Assembly (NCBI GenBank): GCA_021442155.1
Contig: CM038216.1
Span: forward strand, 83,672,945 to 83,736,944
Length of the DNA stretch: 64,000 nt
Direction of reading: 5' to 3'
DNA from: Cymbidium sinense
Taxonomy: Eukaryota > Streptophyta > Magnoliopsida > Asparagales > Orchidaceae
Within the stretch, counting starts at the first letter, position 1. Each line of letters begins with the position of its first letter. A program made the translations under genes and the position numbers. Below the pieces are notes generated by a model. The model ran no database searches, was not told the DNA's origin, and saw nothing but the letters and a program-made list of their open reading frames with translations. This document shows positions 13,781-26,903 of this stretch, in pieces.

Positions 13781-16700
13781 TACAACCCTAAACCTAAACC
13801 TTAAACCTAAACCAAAACCTAAAACCTAAACCTAAACCCTAAACCTAAATCTAAACTAAACTAAATAAAATAAAACCTAAACCTAAGCCTAAACTAAAAA
13901 ATAAATAAATAAAATAAATAAACCCAAACTAAATAAAATTAAATCAAATAAAATTAAATAAATAAATAAACTAAATAAAATAAACTTAAACCTAAACTAA
14001 ACTAAATTAAACTAAACTAAACTAAACTAAACCTAAACCTAAACATAAACTTAAACTAAATAAATTAAATAAATAAACCTAAACTAAAAATAAACTAAAT
14101 AAATAAACTAAGCTAAACTAAACTAAACTAAACTAAAATAAACATAAAACCTAAACTAAATAAACCTAAACCTAAATAAATAAAATTAAGTAAAATAAAA
14201 TAAACTAAACCTAAACCAAAATAAAAAATAATTAAACTAAAAAAAATAAATAAACCTTAACTTAATAAGCTAAACTAAATAAATAAATAAATCTAAACCT
14301 AAACCTAAACTAAACTAAATAAATAAACCTAAACTAAAATAAAAAAATAAACCTAAACCTTAACTTAAATAAAAACCTAAATAAAAATAAACCTAAACCT
14401 AAACCTAAACGAACCTAATAAACCTAAACTAAAATAAACATGAACTAAAACTAAATAAAATAAAGTACAATAAATGAAAATAAATAAACCTAAACCTAAA
14501 TAAAACCTAAACTTAAACTAAATCTAAACCTAAACCTAAACCTAAACCTAAATAAGTAAACCTAAACTTAAATTTAAACATAAACCTAAACCTAAACTAA
14601 ATAAACCTAAACCTAATCTAAAAATAAACCTAAATTAAATAAAACCTAAACCTAAACCTAAACCTAAACTAAATAAAAAAAATAAACTAAATAAATAAAT
14701 AAAATAAACTTAAACCTAAATAAACTAAACTAAACTAAATAAAAAAAACTAAACTAAATAAAACCTAAAACCAAAACTAAAATAAATAAATAAACTAAAC
14801 TAAACCTAAACCTAAACCTAAACCTAAACCTAAAAATAAACTAAACTAAACTACATTAAACGAAATAAAACATAAACCTAAACTAAATAAATAAACTAAA
14901 TAAAATAAACTAACTAAACTAAATTAAATAAATAAACCAAAACATAAATAAATAAACCTAAATAAAAATAAAATAAAACTTAAACCTAAACCTAAACTTA
15001 AACCTAAACCTAAACTAAACCTAAACCTAAACTTAAACCTAAACTTAAACCTGAACTAAACAAAAATAAATTTAATTTAATTAAAATAAAGTAAACTAAA
15101 AATAAACTAAATAAACTAAACTAAATAAATAAACCTAAACCTAAACTAAACTAAAAATAAACTAAAATAAAACTAAACTAAATAAATAAATTAATAAATA
15201 AACCTAAACACATCTAAACTAAATAAACCTAAACTTAAACCTAAACCTAAACTAAAAAAAATAAACTAAATAAAATATACCTAAACCTAAACCTAAACCT
15301 AAACTAAATAAATAAACTAAATAAAATAAACTAAATAAACTTAAAAATAAACCAAGTAAATAATCTAAATAAACTAAATAAAATTAAACTAAAATAAACC
15401 TAAACTAAATAAACCTAAAAGCTAAACCTAAACTAAAATAAATAAAATAAACCTAAACCTAAACTAAATAAAATAAACCTAAACTAAGACTAAACTAAAT
15501 ATAACCTAAAAAAAACCCAAAACTAAACCAAAACTTAAAACCTAAACTAAAATAAACCTAAACCTAAAACTAAACCTAATGAAACTAAATCCTAAACCTA
15601 AACTTAAACTAAACCTAAACCTAAGCCTAAACTAAAATAAACTAAACTAAACTAAAATAAACCAAAACAAAAACCTAAAATAAATAAATAAATAATCCTA
15701 AACCTAAACCTAAAATAAACCTAAACCTAAACCTAAACTAAATAAACCTAAACCTAAGATAAACCTAAACCTAAAAAATAAACCTAAACCTAAACTAAAC
15801 TAAATAAACCAAAACCTAAACCTAAACTAAACTACACCTAAAAAAATATAAACTTAATAAAATAAACTAAATAAACTGAACTAAACCTAAACATAATCCT
15901 AAACCTAAAAAATAAAAATAAATCTAAACCTAAACCTAAACCTTAAATAAAAAAAAAATAAACTAAATAACTAAATAAACTAAATAAACTTAAACCTAAA
16001 TAAACAAAATAAACTTAAACCTAAATAAACCAAAACTAAACTAAATAAATAAAAATAAAAAATAAATTAAAAAAATCTAAACTAAACAAAATAAATAAGC
16101 ATAAACAAAATAAAATAAAATAAACCTAAAAAAACTTAAACCTAAACCTAAACTAAAACTAAATAAACCTAAACCTAAACCTAAAAACAAACGTAACCTA
16201 AACCTAAATAAAACCTAAACAAAAAATTAAATAAACCCTAAACTAATAAATAAATTGAATAAATATACTAAATAACCTAAATAAATATAATAAAATAAAC
16301 TATACTAAATAAATAAAAATAAAATAAAAATAAAATAAAAACCTAAACCTAAACCAAACCGTAAACCTAAAATAAAAACCTAAACATAAACCTAAGCTAA
16401 AAATAAAAATAAAAATAAACTAAAGTAAATAAAATAATAAACTAAAATAAAATAAATAAATAAATAAATTAAATTAAATTAAAAATAAACAAATTATAAA
16501 AATAAACCTAAATAAATAAAGTAAGTAAAAAATAAAATAATTAAATAAATAAATATAAACCAGAACTAAACCTAAACTAAATAAACCTAAACCGAAACCT
16601 AAACCTAAACCCTAAATAAAATAAAACAAAATAGGCCAAATTAAATAAAACCTAATCCTAAACTAAATAAATAAATAAACTTAAACCTAAACTTAAATAA

Positions 16701-19225
16701 ATAAATAAACAAAATAAATTAACTAAACCTAAACATAAACATAAACTAAACTAAATAAACTAAAAGTTTAATAAATAAATAAAAATAAACCTAAACCTAA
16801 ACCTAAACTAAATAAAACTAAAAACTAAGTAAACCTAAAAATAAAAATAAAAATAAACTAAACTTAATTAAAATAAATTAACCTAAACCTAAACTAAAAA
16901 TAAACTTAAAAAAGAAACCTTATTAAATAAAATTAGAATAAAATAAAAATAAATAAACCTAAACCTAAAAATAAAAAACCTAAACTGAAAAACCTAAATA
17001 AACCTAAACCTAAACATAAACTAAAATAAACTAAAAGCCTAACCCTAAACCTAAACTAAACCTAAATAAACTAAAAACTAAATAAAACAAACTAAATAAA
17101 ACCTAAACCTAAATGTAAATGTAAATAAAAATAAAACATAAACTAAATAAACCTAAATAAAAATAAAATAAAAAATCAATAAACTAAATAAACCATAAAC
17201 TTAAATTAAACCTAAACTTAAATAAAACCTAAGCCCTAAACCTAAACTAAACTAAATAAAGCAAAAAAATATACCTAAACCTAAACTAAAAAAACTAAAC
17301 ACTAAATAAAATAAACTAAACTAAACTAAAAAACTAAAAATAAATAAACTAAATAAAAAAGAAATAAAATCTAAACCCAAAATAAACCTAAATCTAAAAA
17401 CCTAAACCTAAATAAAAATAAACTAAACTAAAATAAAACTTTAAATAAATAAAAACTAAACTAAATAAGTAAATAAACTAAATAAACTTAAACCTAAATA
17501 AACCTAAATTAAACTAAATAAACTAAATGAAACCTAAACCTAAATATTTAAAATAAACTAAACCAAACAAATAAACCTAAACAAAATAAAATAAACTAAA
17601 CCTAAAGAAACTTAAACCTAAACCTAAACTAAAACTAAATAAACCTAAACCCTAAACCTAAACCTAAACCTAAATAAAACTAAATAAAACCTAAACAAAA
17701 ATTTAAATAAACCCTAAACTAAATAAATAAATTGAATAAATATACTAAATAAACCTAAATAAATAAAAATAAACTAAACTAAATAAATAAAAATAAAATA
17801 AAAACCTAAACCTAAACCAAACCGTAAACTTAAAATAAAAACCTAAACATAAACCTAAGCTAAAAATAAAAATAAAATAAACTAAAGTAAATAAAATAAT
17901 AAACTAAAATAAAATAAATAAAATAAAATAAATAAAAAATAAACGAAATATATAAATAAACCTAAATAAATAAAGTAAGTAAAAAATTAAATAAATAAAT
18001 AAATATAAACCAAAGCTAAACCTTAAACCCTAAATAAAATAAAACAAAATAAACCAAACTAAATAAAACCTAATCATAAACCTAAATAAATAAATAAACT
18101 AAATAAATAAACTTAAACCTAAACCTAAATAAATAAATTAACAAAATAAATTAACCTAAACCTAAACATAAACCTAAACTAAACTAAATAAGCTAAAAGC
18201 TAAATAAATAAATAAAAATAAACCTAAACTAAATAAAACTAAAAACTAAGTAAACCTAAAAATAAAAATAATCTAAACTAAACTAAAATAAATAAACCTA
18301 AAAAATAAACCTTATTAAATAAACTAAATAAACTAAAGTAATAAAATAAAATTAGAATAAAATAAAAATAAATAAACCTAAACCTAGAAATAAAAAACCT
18401 AAACTAAATGAACCTAAACATAAACATAAACTAAATTAAACTAAAATCCTAAACCAAAACCTAAACCTAAACCTAAACCTAACTAAACTAAACTACAAAT
18501 AAAAATATACCTTAACCTAAATAAAAATATAATAAACCTAAACTAAAACTAAACCTAAAATAAAAACTAAATAAAACAAACTAATTAAAACCTAAACCTA
18601 AATGTAAACCTAAATAAAAATAAAACATAAACTAAATAAACCTAAATAAAAATAAAATAAAAAATAAATAAACTAAATAAACCCTATACTTAAATAAAAC
18701 CTAAACCTAAACTTAAATAAAACCTATGCCCTAAACCTAAACTAAACAAAATAAACCAAAAAAAACCTAAACCTAAACTAAATAAACTAAAAACTAAATA
18801 AAATAAACTAAACTAAACTAAAAAAACTAAAAATAAATAAACTAAAAAAAAGTAAATAAAACCTAAACCCAAAATAAACATAAATCTAAAAACCTAAACC
18901 TAAATAAACTTAAACTAAACTAAAATAAAACCTAAACTAAACTAAATTAAAAAAAACTAAAAAAACTAAAATTAAAAAAATAAGACCAAAACCCAAACTT
19001 AAATTTAAACTATAAATAAATAAAATAAATAAATAAATAATGAAATAAACCTAAATAAACCTAAAACCTAAACTAAACTAAAAATAAAAACCTAAAAATT
19101 AAATAAAACCTAAACTGAAATAAAAATAAAAATAAACTAAACTAAAATTTTATAAACCTAAACCTGAACCTAAACCTAAACTAAATAAAACATAAAAAAT
19201 AAACTTAAACCTAATTAAACAAAGC
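13781..19225 (+). repeat. CCTAAA/ACTAAATAAA array lacking canonical CCCTAAA
   Basis: About 5.4 kb made of AACCTAAACCTAAAC and ACTAAATAAATAAA variants, with very few CCCTAAA units and no punctuation motif or GRP fragment that I can find. It therefore differs from the rest of the macrosatellite. It contains a visible tandem duplication of about 1.47 kb (near 16,100-17,420 and 17,590-18,910; see findings). Confidence 0.85.
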
Positions 19226-22200
19226 TTAAACCCTAAACCCCAAAACCCTAAACCCTAAACCCTAAAACTTAAACCGTAAAACCCTAAACCCAATCGCTAA
19301 ATCATAAACACTAAACCCTAAAACCTAAAACCATAAACTTTAAACCCTAAACCCCAAACCTTAAACCCTAAAACCTAAACCCTAGAAACCTAGAAACCTA
19401 AACCTTAACTAAATAAAACCTAAAAATAAAATAAATAAAAAACCTAAACCAAAATAAAATAAAAAAATTATATAAAATAAAAACCTAAACTAAAAGCTAA
19501 ACCTAAACCTGAACCTAAACCTAAATATAAATCTAAAAAAATTAAAAAATTAAAACTAAGCTAAAATAAAGTAAACAAAAACCTAAACTAAACTAAAAAA
19601 AACCTAAAAATAAAAATCCTATATAAAATAAAACCCAATATAAAATAAAATAAAATTTAAATAAAAACTGAAACCTAAAAAAATAAACTTAAAACTAAAA
19701 CCTAAAAATAAAAAATAAAAAAAACCTAAACCTAAACTAAAAAAAAACTAAACCTAAAATAAATAAAATAAAATAAACCTAAACCTAAACTAAAATAAAC
19801 TAAACTAAAATAAATAAAACATAAACCTAAGCCTAAAATAAACTAAACCTAAACCCTAATCTAAATAAAATAAAATAAACTAAAAATAAACCTAAACTTA
19901 AACTAAAAAATAAAACTTAGAAATAAACCTAAAATAAAAACCTAAAACATAAACCTAAAAAAAAAAAAAATAAAACCAACACGTAAACCTAAAAAATAAA
20001 AAATAAAACCTAAACCTAAAAAATAAAATGAAAATAAAATAAAGTGAAAAATAAAGATAAACCTACACCTTAACCTAAAAAATAAACTAAAATAAAAAAC
20101 CTAAAATATATAAATAAAACCAAATAAAAATTAAAAATAAACCTAAAAAGAGAAAAAAAAATAAAATAAATTAAAATAAATAAAAAATAATCTAAATAAA
20201 CCTAAACCTACCAATTTACTTAATTTCAAAAGAAAAACAATAAATCCTATACCTTAAACCCTAAACCCTAAAACAAACCCTAAACCTTAAATCCAAAACT
20301 GACAACCCTAAACCCTAAACCCTAAACTCTAAATTAACCCTAAACCCTGAACCCTAAACCCTAAACCCTAAATCCTAAAACTTAAATCCTAACCCTAACC
20401 CTAAACCTTAAACCCTAAACCTAAATCTTAAAACCCTAAAGTTTTAAACTTAAACTATCCCTAAACTATAAACCTTAAACTAATCTTAAACCTGTTAACC
20501 TTAAACCTTAAAACTTAAACCCTAAACACTAAAACCTAAACCCTAAAGTCTAAACACTAAACCCTAAACTATAAACCTTAAACCTAAACCCCAAACTCCT
20601 AAAACTATAAACTAATCCTAACCCTAAACTAAACCATAAAAGTATAAACCCTAAAACCTTAAATTTTAAACCTAAGTTTAAACTCTAAACCCTAAACTAA
20701 CCTAAACTAAACCTAAACCTAAACACTAAACCCTAAACCCTAAACTCCAAACCCCAAACCCTAAACCCTAAATCCTAAACCCTAAAAACCTAAAAGCCTA
20801 AACCCAAACTAAATAAAACCTAAAAATAAAATAAATAAAAAAACCTAAACCTATACAAACTAAATAAATAAATAAAATAAAAACCTAAACTAAAATTAAA
20901 ACCTAAACCTAAACCTAAAAATAAAATAAAATAAAACATAAAACTAATCTAAAATAAAATAAATAAAAACCTAAACTAAACTATAAAATAAGATAAACCT
21001 AAAACTAAAAAACCTAAAAATATTTAAAACTAAATGTAAAATAAAAATAAAATAAACCTAAAATAAAATATAATAAAAACTAAATAAAAATAAGCCTAAA
21101 AAATAAACCTAAAAAGAAAAGCTAAAAATAAATAAAAAATAAAACCTAAACCGTAAGCTAAAAAAACCTAAACCTCAAATAAACAAAATAAAATAAACCT
21201 AAACCTAAAGTAAAATAAACTAAACTAAAATAAATAGAACCTAAACCTAAACCTAAAATAAACTAAACTTAAACCCTAAACTAAATAAAATAAAATAAAC
21301 TAAAAATAATCCTAAACCTAAACTAAAAAATAAAAACTATAAATAAGCCTAAAATAAAAACCTAAAATCTAAACCTAAACCAAAAAAATTAAAAATAAAA
21401 ACTAAACCAAAAAACCAAAATAAAAAATAAAACTAAACTAAAAAAATAAACCTAAACTGAAACTTAAACTTAAAACATAAACTAAAATAAAAAACTAAAC
21501 TAAAATAAATAAACCTAAAGTAAATAAACTAAACTAAATAAAAATTAAAAAATTAAAAAATAAAAAAAAAAAAATAAAAACAAAATGAAAAATAAACTAA
21601 GTAAACTAAATAAACCTAATCCTACTACTTTTAATTTTGAAATAAAACCCTAAACCTAAACCTTAAACCCAAAACCCTAAATCCTGAACCCTAAACCCAA
21701 AACCCAAACCCTAAAACTAAGCCTAAACCTATAGCCCTAAACCCTAAACCATAAATCCTAAAACCTAAAAAACCCCAATCCCTAAACCCTAAACCCTAAA
21801 CCTTAAACCATAAAAAACCCTAACTGAACCCTAAACCCTAAACCTTAATCAGAACCCCTAAATCAAACCCTAAATCATAAAATAATAAAACCCTTTAAAC
21901 CCAAATAAACCCCTAAACCATAAACCCTAAATACCTAAACACTAACTAAACCTAAACCCTAAACACTAAAATTAAAACTAAACCTAAACCCTAAACCTAA
22001 ATAATAAACCTAAACCCTAAACCCTAAATTTAAACCCTCTTAAACCCTAAACCTAAAAAACCTAAAAAACCTAAACCTAAACTAAATAAACCTAAAATAA
22101 AATAAAATAAAAAATACCTAAACCTAAATGAAATAAAGAATAAAATAAAATAAAAACTTAAACTAAAACCTAAACCTAAACCTAAAAATAAAAAATAAAA

Positions 22201-23544
22201 AAAAACTAAAATAAAATAAATAAAAGCATAAACAAAACTAAATAAAATAAAATAAACCTAAGAATAAAAAATAAAAAACTAAATATAAAATAAAATAAAA
22301 TAAACCTAAAATAAACTAAAATAAAACTAAATAAAAAACCTAAACCTAAAAAAATAAACCTAAAATAAATAAAATGAAACCTAAACCCTAAACTAAAAAA
22401 AAATAATAAACCCTAAATTAAAATTAAAGAAACCTAAACCTAAACTAAAATAAATAAAATCTAAACATAAACCTAAAATAAACTAAACATAAATCTAAAA
22501 AAATAAAATAAAATAAACTAAAAGTAAACCTGAACCTAAACGAAAAAAATAAAACCTAAAAATAAACCTGAAACCTAAACCTAGAAAAAATAGAATAAAA
22601 ATCTAATCCTAAACCCAAAAATAAAATATAAAACCTAAACTTAAAAAATAAAATAAAAATAAAACTCAACTAAAATTAAACCTAAACCTAAACTAAAAAA
22701 TAAAACCTAAAAATAAACTTAAAATTAAAACCTAAAACTTAAACCTAAAAAATCAAATAAAAACCTAAACCTAAACCTAAAAATTAAAAATAAAACCTAA
22801 ACTAAAAGAATAAAATAAAAATAAAACTCAACTAAAAAATAAACCTAAACTTTAACCTAAAAACTAAACTAAAATAAAAAACCTAAGCTGAAATATATAA
22901 ACCTAAAATAAATACACTAAACTAAATAAAAAAATAAACCTAAATAATAATAAAAAATAAAATAAACTAAAAATAAATAATAAATAAACTAAATAAACTA
23001 AATAAACCTAAACCTATTAGTTTACATAATTTTTTAAAAATAACCCTAAACCCTATATCCTAAACCCTAAACCCTAAAAAAAAAACTAACCCTAAATTGA
23101 AAACTCTAAACCTGTAACACTAAATCAATAACCCTAAACCATAAACCCTAAAAATCCTAAACCTTAAACCATAAACTCTAAACCCTAAACCCTAATCCCT
23201 AAACCCTAAACCCTAACCTTAGCCCTAAAACCTACACCCTAAAAGCATAATCACTAAAACCCTAAACTCAACCCTAAGCCCTAAACCCTAAATGCTAAAC
23301 CCTAAACCCTAAACCCTAACCCTTACCCTATCCCTAAAAGAGTAATTCCTAAAACCCTAAATCGTAAACTCTAAGCGAAACCCTAAACGCTAAACACTAA
23401 ACCCTAAACTCAAATCAAGCCCTAAACCCTAAACTTTGAACCCTAAACCCTAAACCCCAAATCATAAAGCTAAACCTAAAGTAACTAAATAAATTAAAAA
23501 ATAAACCTAAACCCTAAAACCTAAACTTAAACCTAAACCTTTTA
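19226..23544 (+). repeat. Degenerate telomeric macrosatellite, CCCTAAA strand
   Basis: Higher-order organisation returns. CCCTAAA islands are at 19,230-19,390, 20,240-20,800, 21,640-22,060 and 23,040-23,460. AATAAA-rich blocks between them end with the punctuation motif near 20,210, 21,625 and 23,012. The sub-motif AAATGTAAAATAAAAATAAA is at about 21,032. The leader AAAGTAACTAAATAAATTAA precedes the next GRP fragment, at 23,477-23,500. Confidence 0.88.
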
Positions 23545-23992
23545 AGACTGGCAAAACTTGTCATAGAACATCATTGCCGTGCTCCCTAGAGATGATGGTA
23601 GAAATGAAGACTAAGGCAGCAGTTATTCTAGTGGTGGTGTGGGATATAGTATTGGTGGATATAGAGGTGGTGGTGGATGATGGTGGTTATGGAGGCGGGG
23701 AGGGCGAGGAGGTTACACTCGTGGTGGTGGTTGAGGGAGGGATCGAGGATATGATGATGGTTTTGATGGGAACTGGAGAAACTAAAGAATGGTCGATCTG
23801 ATCTGCTGCTTGTGGAATTGTGAATTTACAGTAGAGATGGTTATAGTTATCTAAGGTTTTTGATTTGCTCTATGCATGCTCATTTTTTCTCTATGTCATC
23901 GCTTGTGTCTTAGAGAATATGGTGTGTTACTTGGCTAATGAAATCAAAAGAAAGAAATGTTGAATTTGAATTTGTTCTCTATTAAAAAACCA
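23545..23992 (+). pseudogene. GRP retrocopy fragment 5
   Basis: The common 5' point is altered (GACTGGCAAAACTTG), with deletions removing most of the QAQSRSGGGG region. Glycine-rich codons are recoverable in one frame (GGYGGGEGEE-like), but the long open frame at 23,574-23,801 is the valine-rich out-of-frame reading. The 3' untranslated region is conserved and its A-run (23,984-23,989) leads into ACCTTAAACCCTAAACTAAA, the same flank as other copies. The repeat downstream changes to the ACTAATAA type. Confidence 0.82.
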
Positions 23993-24189
23993 AATACCTT
24001 AAACCCTAAACTAAAACATGAACCCCAAACCTAAAACCTAAAACCCTTAACCCCCAACCCAAAACCCAAAATAAAATAACATAAAAAAAATAAACAACCC
24101 TAAATGCTAAACCTAAACTAACCTAAACATAAACCCTAATGCTGGATCTACAACCCTAAATCTAAAAACACAAACCCCAGACCCCAATC
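23993..24189 (+). repeat. Short CCCTAAA-type flank of GRP copy 5
   Basis: Degenerate CCCTAAA/CCCCAAA repeats with the shared 3' flank (ACTAAAACATGAACCCCAAA), ending where the ACTAATAA-type array begins. Confidence 0.8.
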
Positions 24190-24761
24190 TTAAACCAAAA
24201 CCAAAAAAACCCAATAAGTAATAAAACACTAAACTATCTTAACTAAAACTAAGATTAATAATAAACTAATTAATAAATATTAAACTATTAATAACTAAAT
24301 AAAATAAAAACTAATAAAACTAACTAAAATAACTAAATAATGACTAAAAAAATAAAAAAAATTAATAAAAAACTCATTAAACTAATAAACAAACTAATTC
24401 ACTAAATTAAACAAACAAAAACCCCGCAGTAAACTAACTAAAATAAACTAAACTAATAAATTAATTAAAAGCTAAACTAAACTAATAGCTAAAACAAAAC
24501 TAATTAAATTAATTAAAAGGACCTTAATAAAATACAACTAATAATAACTAAAAATATAATCCCAAACATAACTAACTTAATAAAACTAAACACAATATTA
24601 AACTAATAATAACTAAATTAACTAATAATAAATAACTAAAATAACTAAATAAAAAGTAATAACTAAATAACTAATAATAATTTAAAACTAATAAATTAAA
24701 TAACTAATAACAATGACACTAAACTAATAAAAATAAATAAACTAATAAAATAAAACTAATA

Positions 24762-24795
<34 letters not shown>

Positions 24796-25144
24796 TAAAT
24801 AATAATAAACTAAACTTAATAATAATAAAAAATAATAAACTAATAATAATAAAGTAATAAAGTAACTAATAATAATTAATAACTAATAATAAAAAATAAA
24901 CTAAACTAAAAACTAATAATAACTAAAAATACACTAAATAATAATAAAACCTAATAACATAAAAACTAACTAAACTAAACTAAACACTAAACTAACTAAA
25001 CTAATAAATGATAATAAACTAAATAAAAATTATATAATAATTAATAATAATTAAAATAATAATAATGGTCTAATAAAAAAACTAATAACTAATAAAAAAC
25101 TAATAACTAAACTAATCAACTAATAATAATAATAATAATAACTA

Positions 25145-25177
<33 letters not shown>

Positions 25178-25440
25178 CTAAATAAACTAAACACTAAACC
25201 CATAAATGTAAATTAATAAAACTAATAATAATGAACTAAACTAAACTAAAATAACTAATAACTAAACTAATAAAACTAATAATAATAACTAAATAATAAA
25301 TGAAAAAACTAAAAAAGCTAAAAATATTTAAAATTAAACTTGAAACAAAAATAAAATAAACCAAAAATAAATTTAATAAAAACTAAATAAAAAGCTGAAA
25401 TGTACAAAGAAACAAAATAAATAAAATAAAACCTAAAACT
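24190..25440 (+). repeat. ACTAATAA / (AAT)n array, copy A
   Basis: Trinucleotide-like repeat of ACT, AAT and AACTAA with pure (AAT)n runs near 24,760-24,795 and 25,118-25,175. Its order of sub-motifs matches 26,220-27,440: ACCCCGCAGTAAACTAACTA at 24,421 pairs with the related sequence at 26,439, and AAACCTAATAACATAAAAAC near 24,947 pairs with one near 27,086. It is therefore a duplicated block and not an independent expansion. Confidence 0.85.
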
Positions 25441-25971
25441 TAGAAAGGCACTGCCTCAGATAAACAAAATAAATAAATGGGTAATAAACTAAATAGATAA
25501 AGCATAAACCTACAAGATGCACTAGCTTAAACTATAGATGATAAGATACTAAAAATAAACCTGAAAAAGGACATGACTAAAGAATGGCCAAGAGAATAGA
25601 TCTAGATCTAGGCTGGGCTGAGATAAAAGGCTGACCATGCCAGATCCTGGGCCAGGCCATGGGCTCTAGGCCCTGGGCCACTGATCCTGGGCCCTAGGCC
25701 CTGACGCGCAGGCCCTGAGCCCACACAAGCATGATCACTAAGACCCTGGGCTCTGGGCCAAGGGCCCTGAGATGTTGGGCTCACAAATGACCTGACCCAC
25801 CCTAAAAAGCATAAAACCCTAAACTGAGCTCAGGACCACCCCAAATCTAAATCACTGACCCTTGCCCTGACATAAAATTTAAACCCTAAACCCTAAACTT
25901 TAAAGCTAAACTGTAATATAAATTAAAAAATAAACTAAACCCTAAAACCTAATAAACTTAAACCTTAACCT
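25441..25971 (+). repeat. Degenerate telomeric repeat with an A-to-G-like substituted block
   Basis: At 25,590-25,850 the sequence becomes GC-rich (GGGCCAGGCCATGGGCTCTA; CCTGGGCCCTAGGCCCTGA). If each G is read as A, it is ordinary degenerate telomeric repeat of the type seen elsewhere in the window (CCTAAACCCTAAACCCTAA). Flanks on both sides are normal repeat. At 25,925-25,965 the leader that precedes GRP copies is present without its first part. Confidence 0.75.
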
Positions 25972-26220
25972 TAGGAAGAACGGGTATGGGAACATCATTA
26001 TCAACGGGTCAGTCTAGATATGGAGTGGAAGAAAGCGGCGGCGTTATTGCAGTGGTGGTGTGGGATCTAGAGGTGTTGGTGGATATGGAGGTGGTGGTCG
26101 GAGCGATGGTGGTTATGGAGGTAGGAGGAGCGATGGAGGTTACACTCGTGGTGGTGGCTGAGGGAGGGATCGGGGATATGATGGTCGTTCTGATGGGAAC
26201 TGGAGAAACTAAATAATGGC
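25972..26220 (+). pseudogene. GRP retrocopy fragment 6 (3'-truncated)
   Basis: This copy has the 5' part (GGGTATGGGAACATCATTAT, equivalent to DGRNIT), the glycine-rich domain and the end of coding equivalent to GTGNWRN. It then stops at 26,217 and passes straight into AAAAACCCTAATAAGAAACT. The whole 3' untranslated region and poly(A) are missing. The open frame at 25,986-26,216 is the out-of-frame valine-rich reading. The abrupt 3' end probably marks a recombination point with the ACTAATAA array. Confidence 0.82.
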
Positions 26221-26860
26221 CAAAAACCCTAATAAGAAACTAATAAAACACTAAACTATACTAACTAAAACTAAAATTAATAAGTAATAAACTAAAATGA
26301 ATAAATATTAAACTAATAATAAACTAAAGAAAAAACTAATAAAACTAACTAACTAACTAAATAACTAAAATACTAATAAATAAATAATAACTAATTAAAC
26401 TAATAAACAAACTAATTACTAAATTAAACATAAACAAAACCCCACTAGTAAACTAACTAAAATTAAACTAAACTAATAAAATTAATAAAACTAAACCTAA
26501 ACTAATAAAATAACTAAACTAGACCTTAATAAATAACTAACTATAATAATAACTAACTAAAATCTAAACCTAAACATAATAACTAATAAATTACTAACTA
26601 TAATAAAATAAACACAATAACTAAACTAACTAAACAAAATTGATAATTAATAAACTAAAACTAATATACTAACTAATAAAGTAACTAACTAACTAAAACT
26701 AATAATAAACTAAATTAATAAACTAATAAAAACTAAATAATAATAACTAAAATAATAATAAACTAAAATACTAATAAATTAAAACTAAAACACTAATAAC
26801 AACTAACACTAAATTAATAAACTATTAATAAACTAAACTAAACAAAAATAATAACTAAAC

Positions 26861-26903
<43 letters not shown>

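Noticed and set aside
24760..24795. (AAT)n as an origin or matrix-attachment site
   Set aside because: Only a short microsatellite within a larger ACTAATAA array; nothing in the sequence supports a function.
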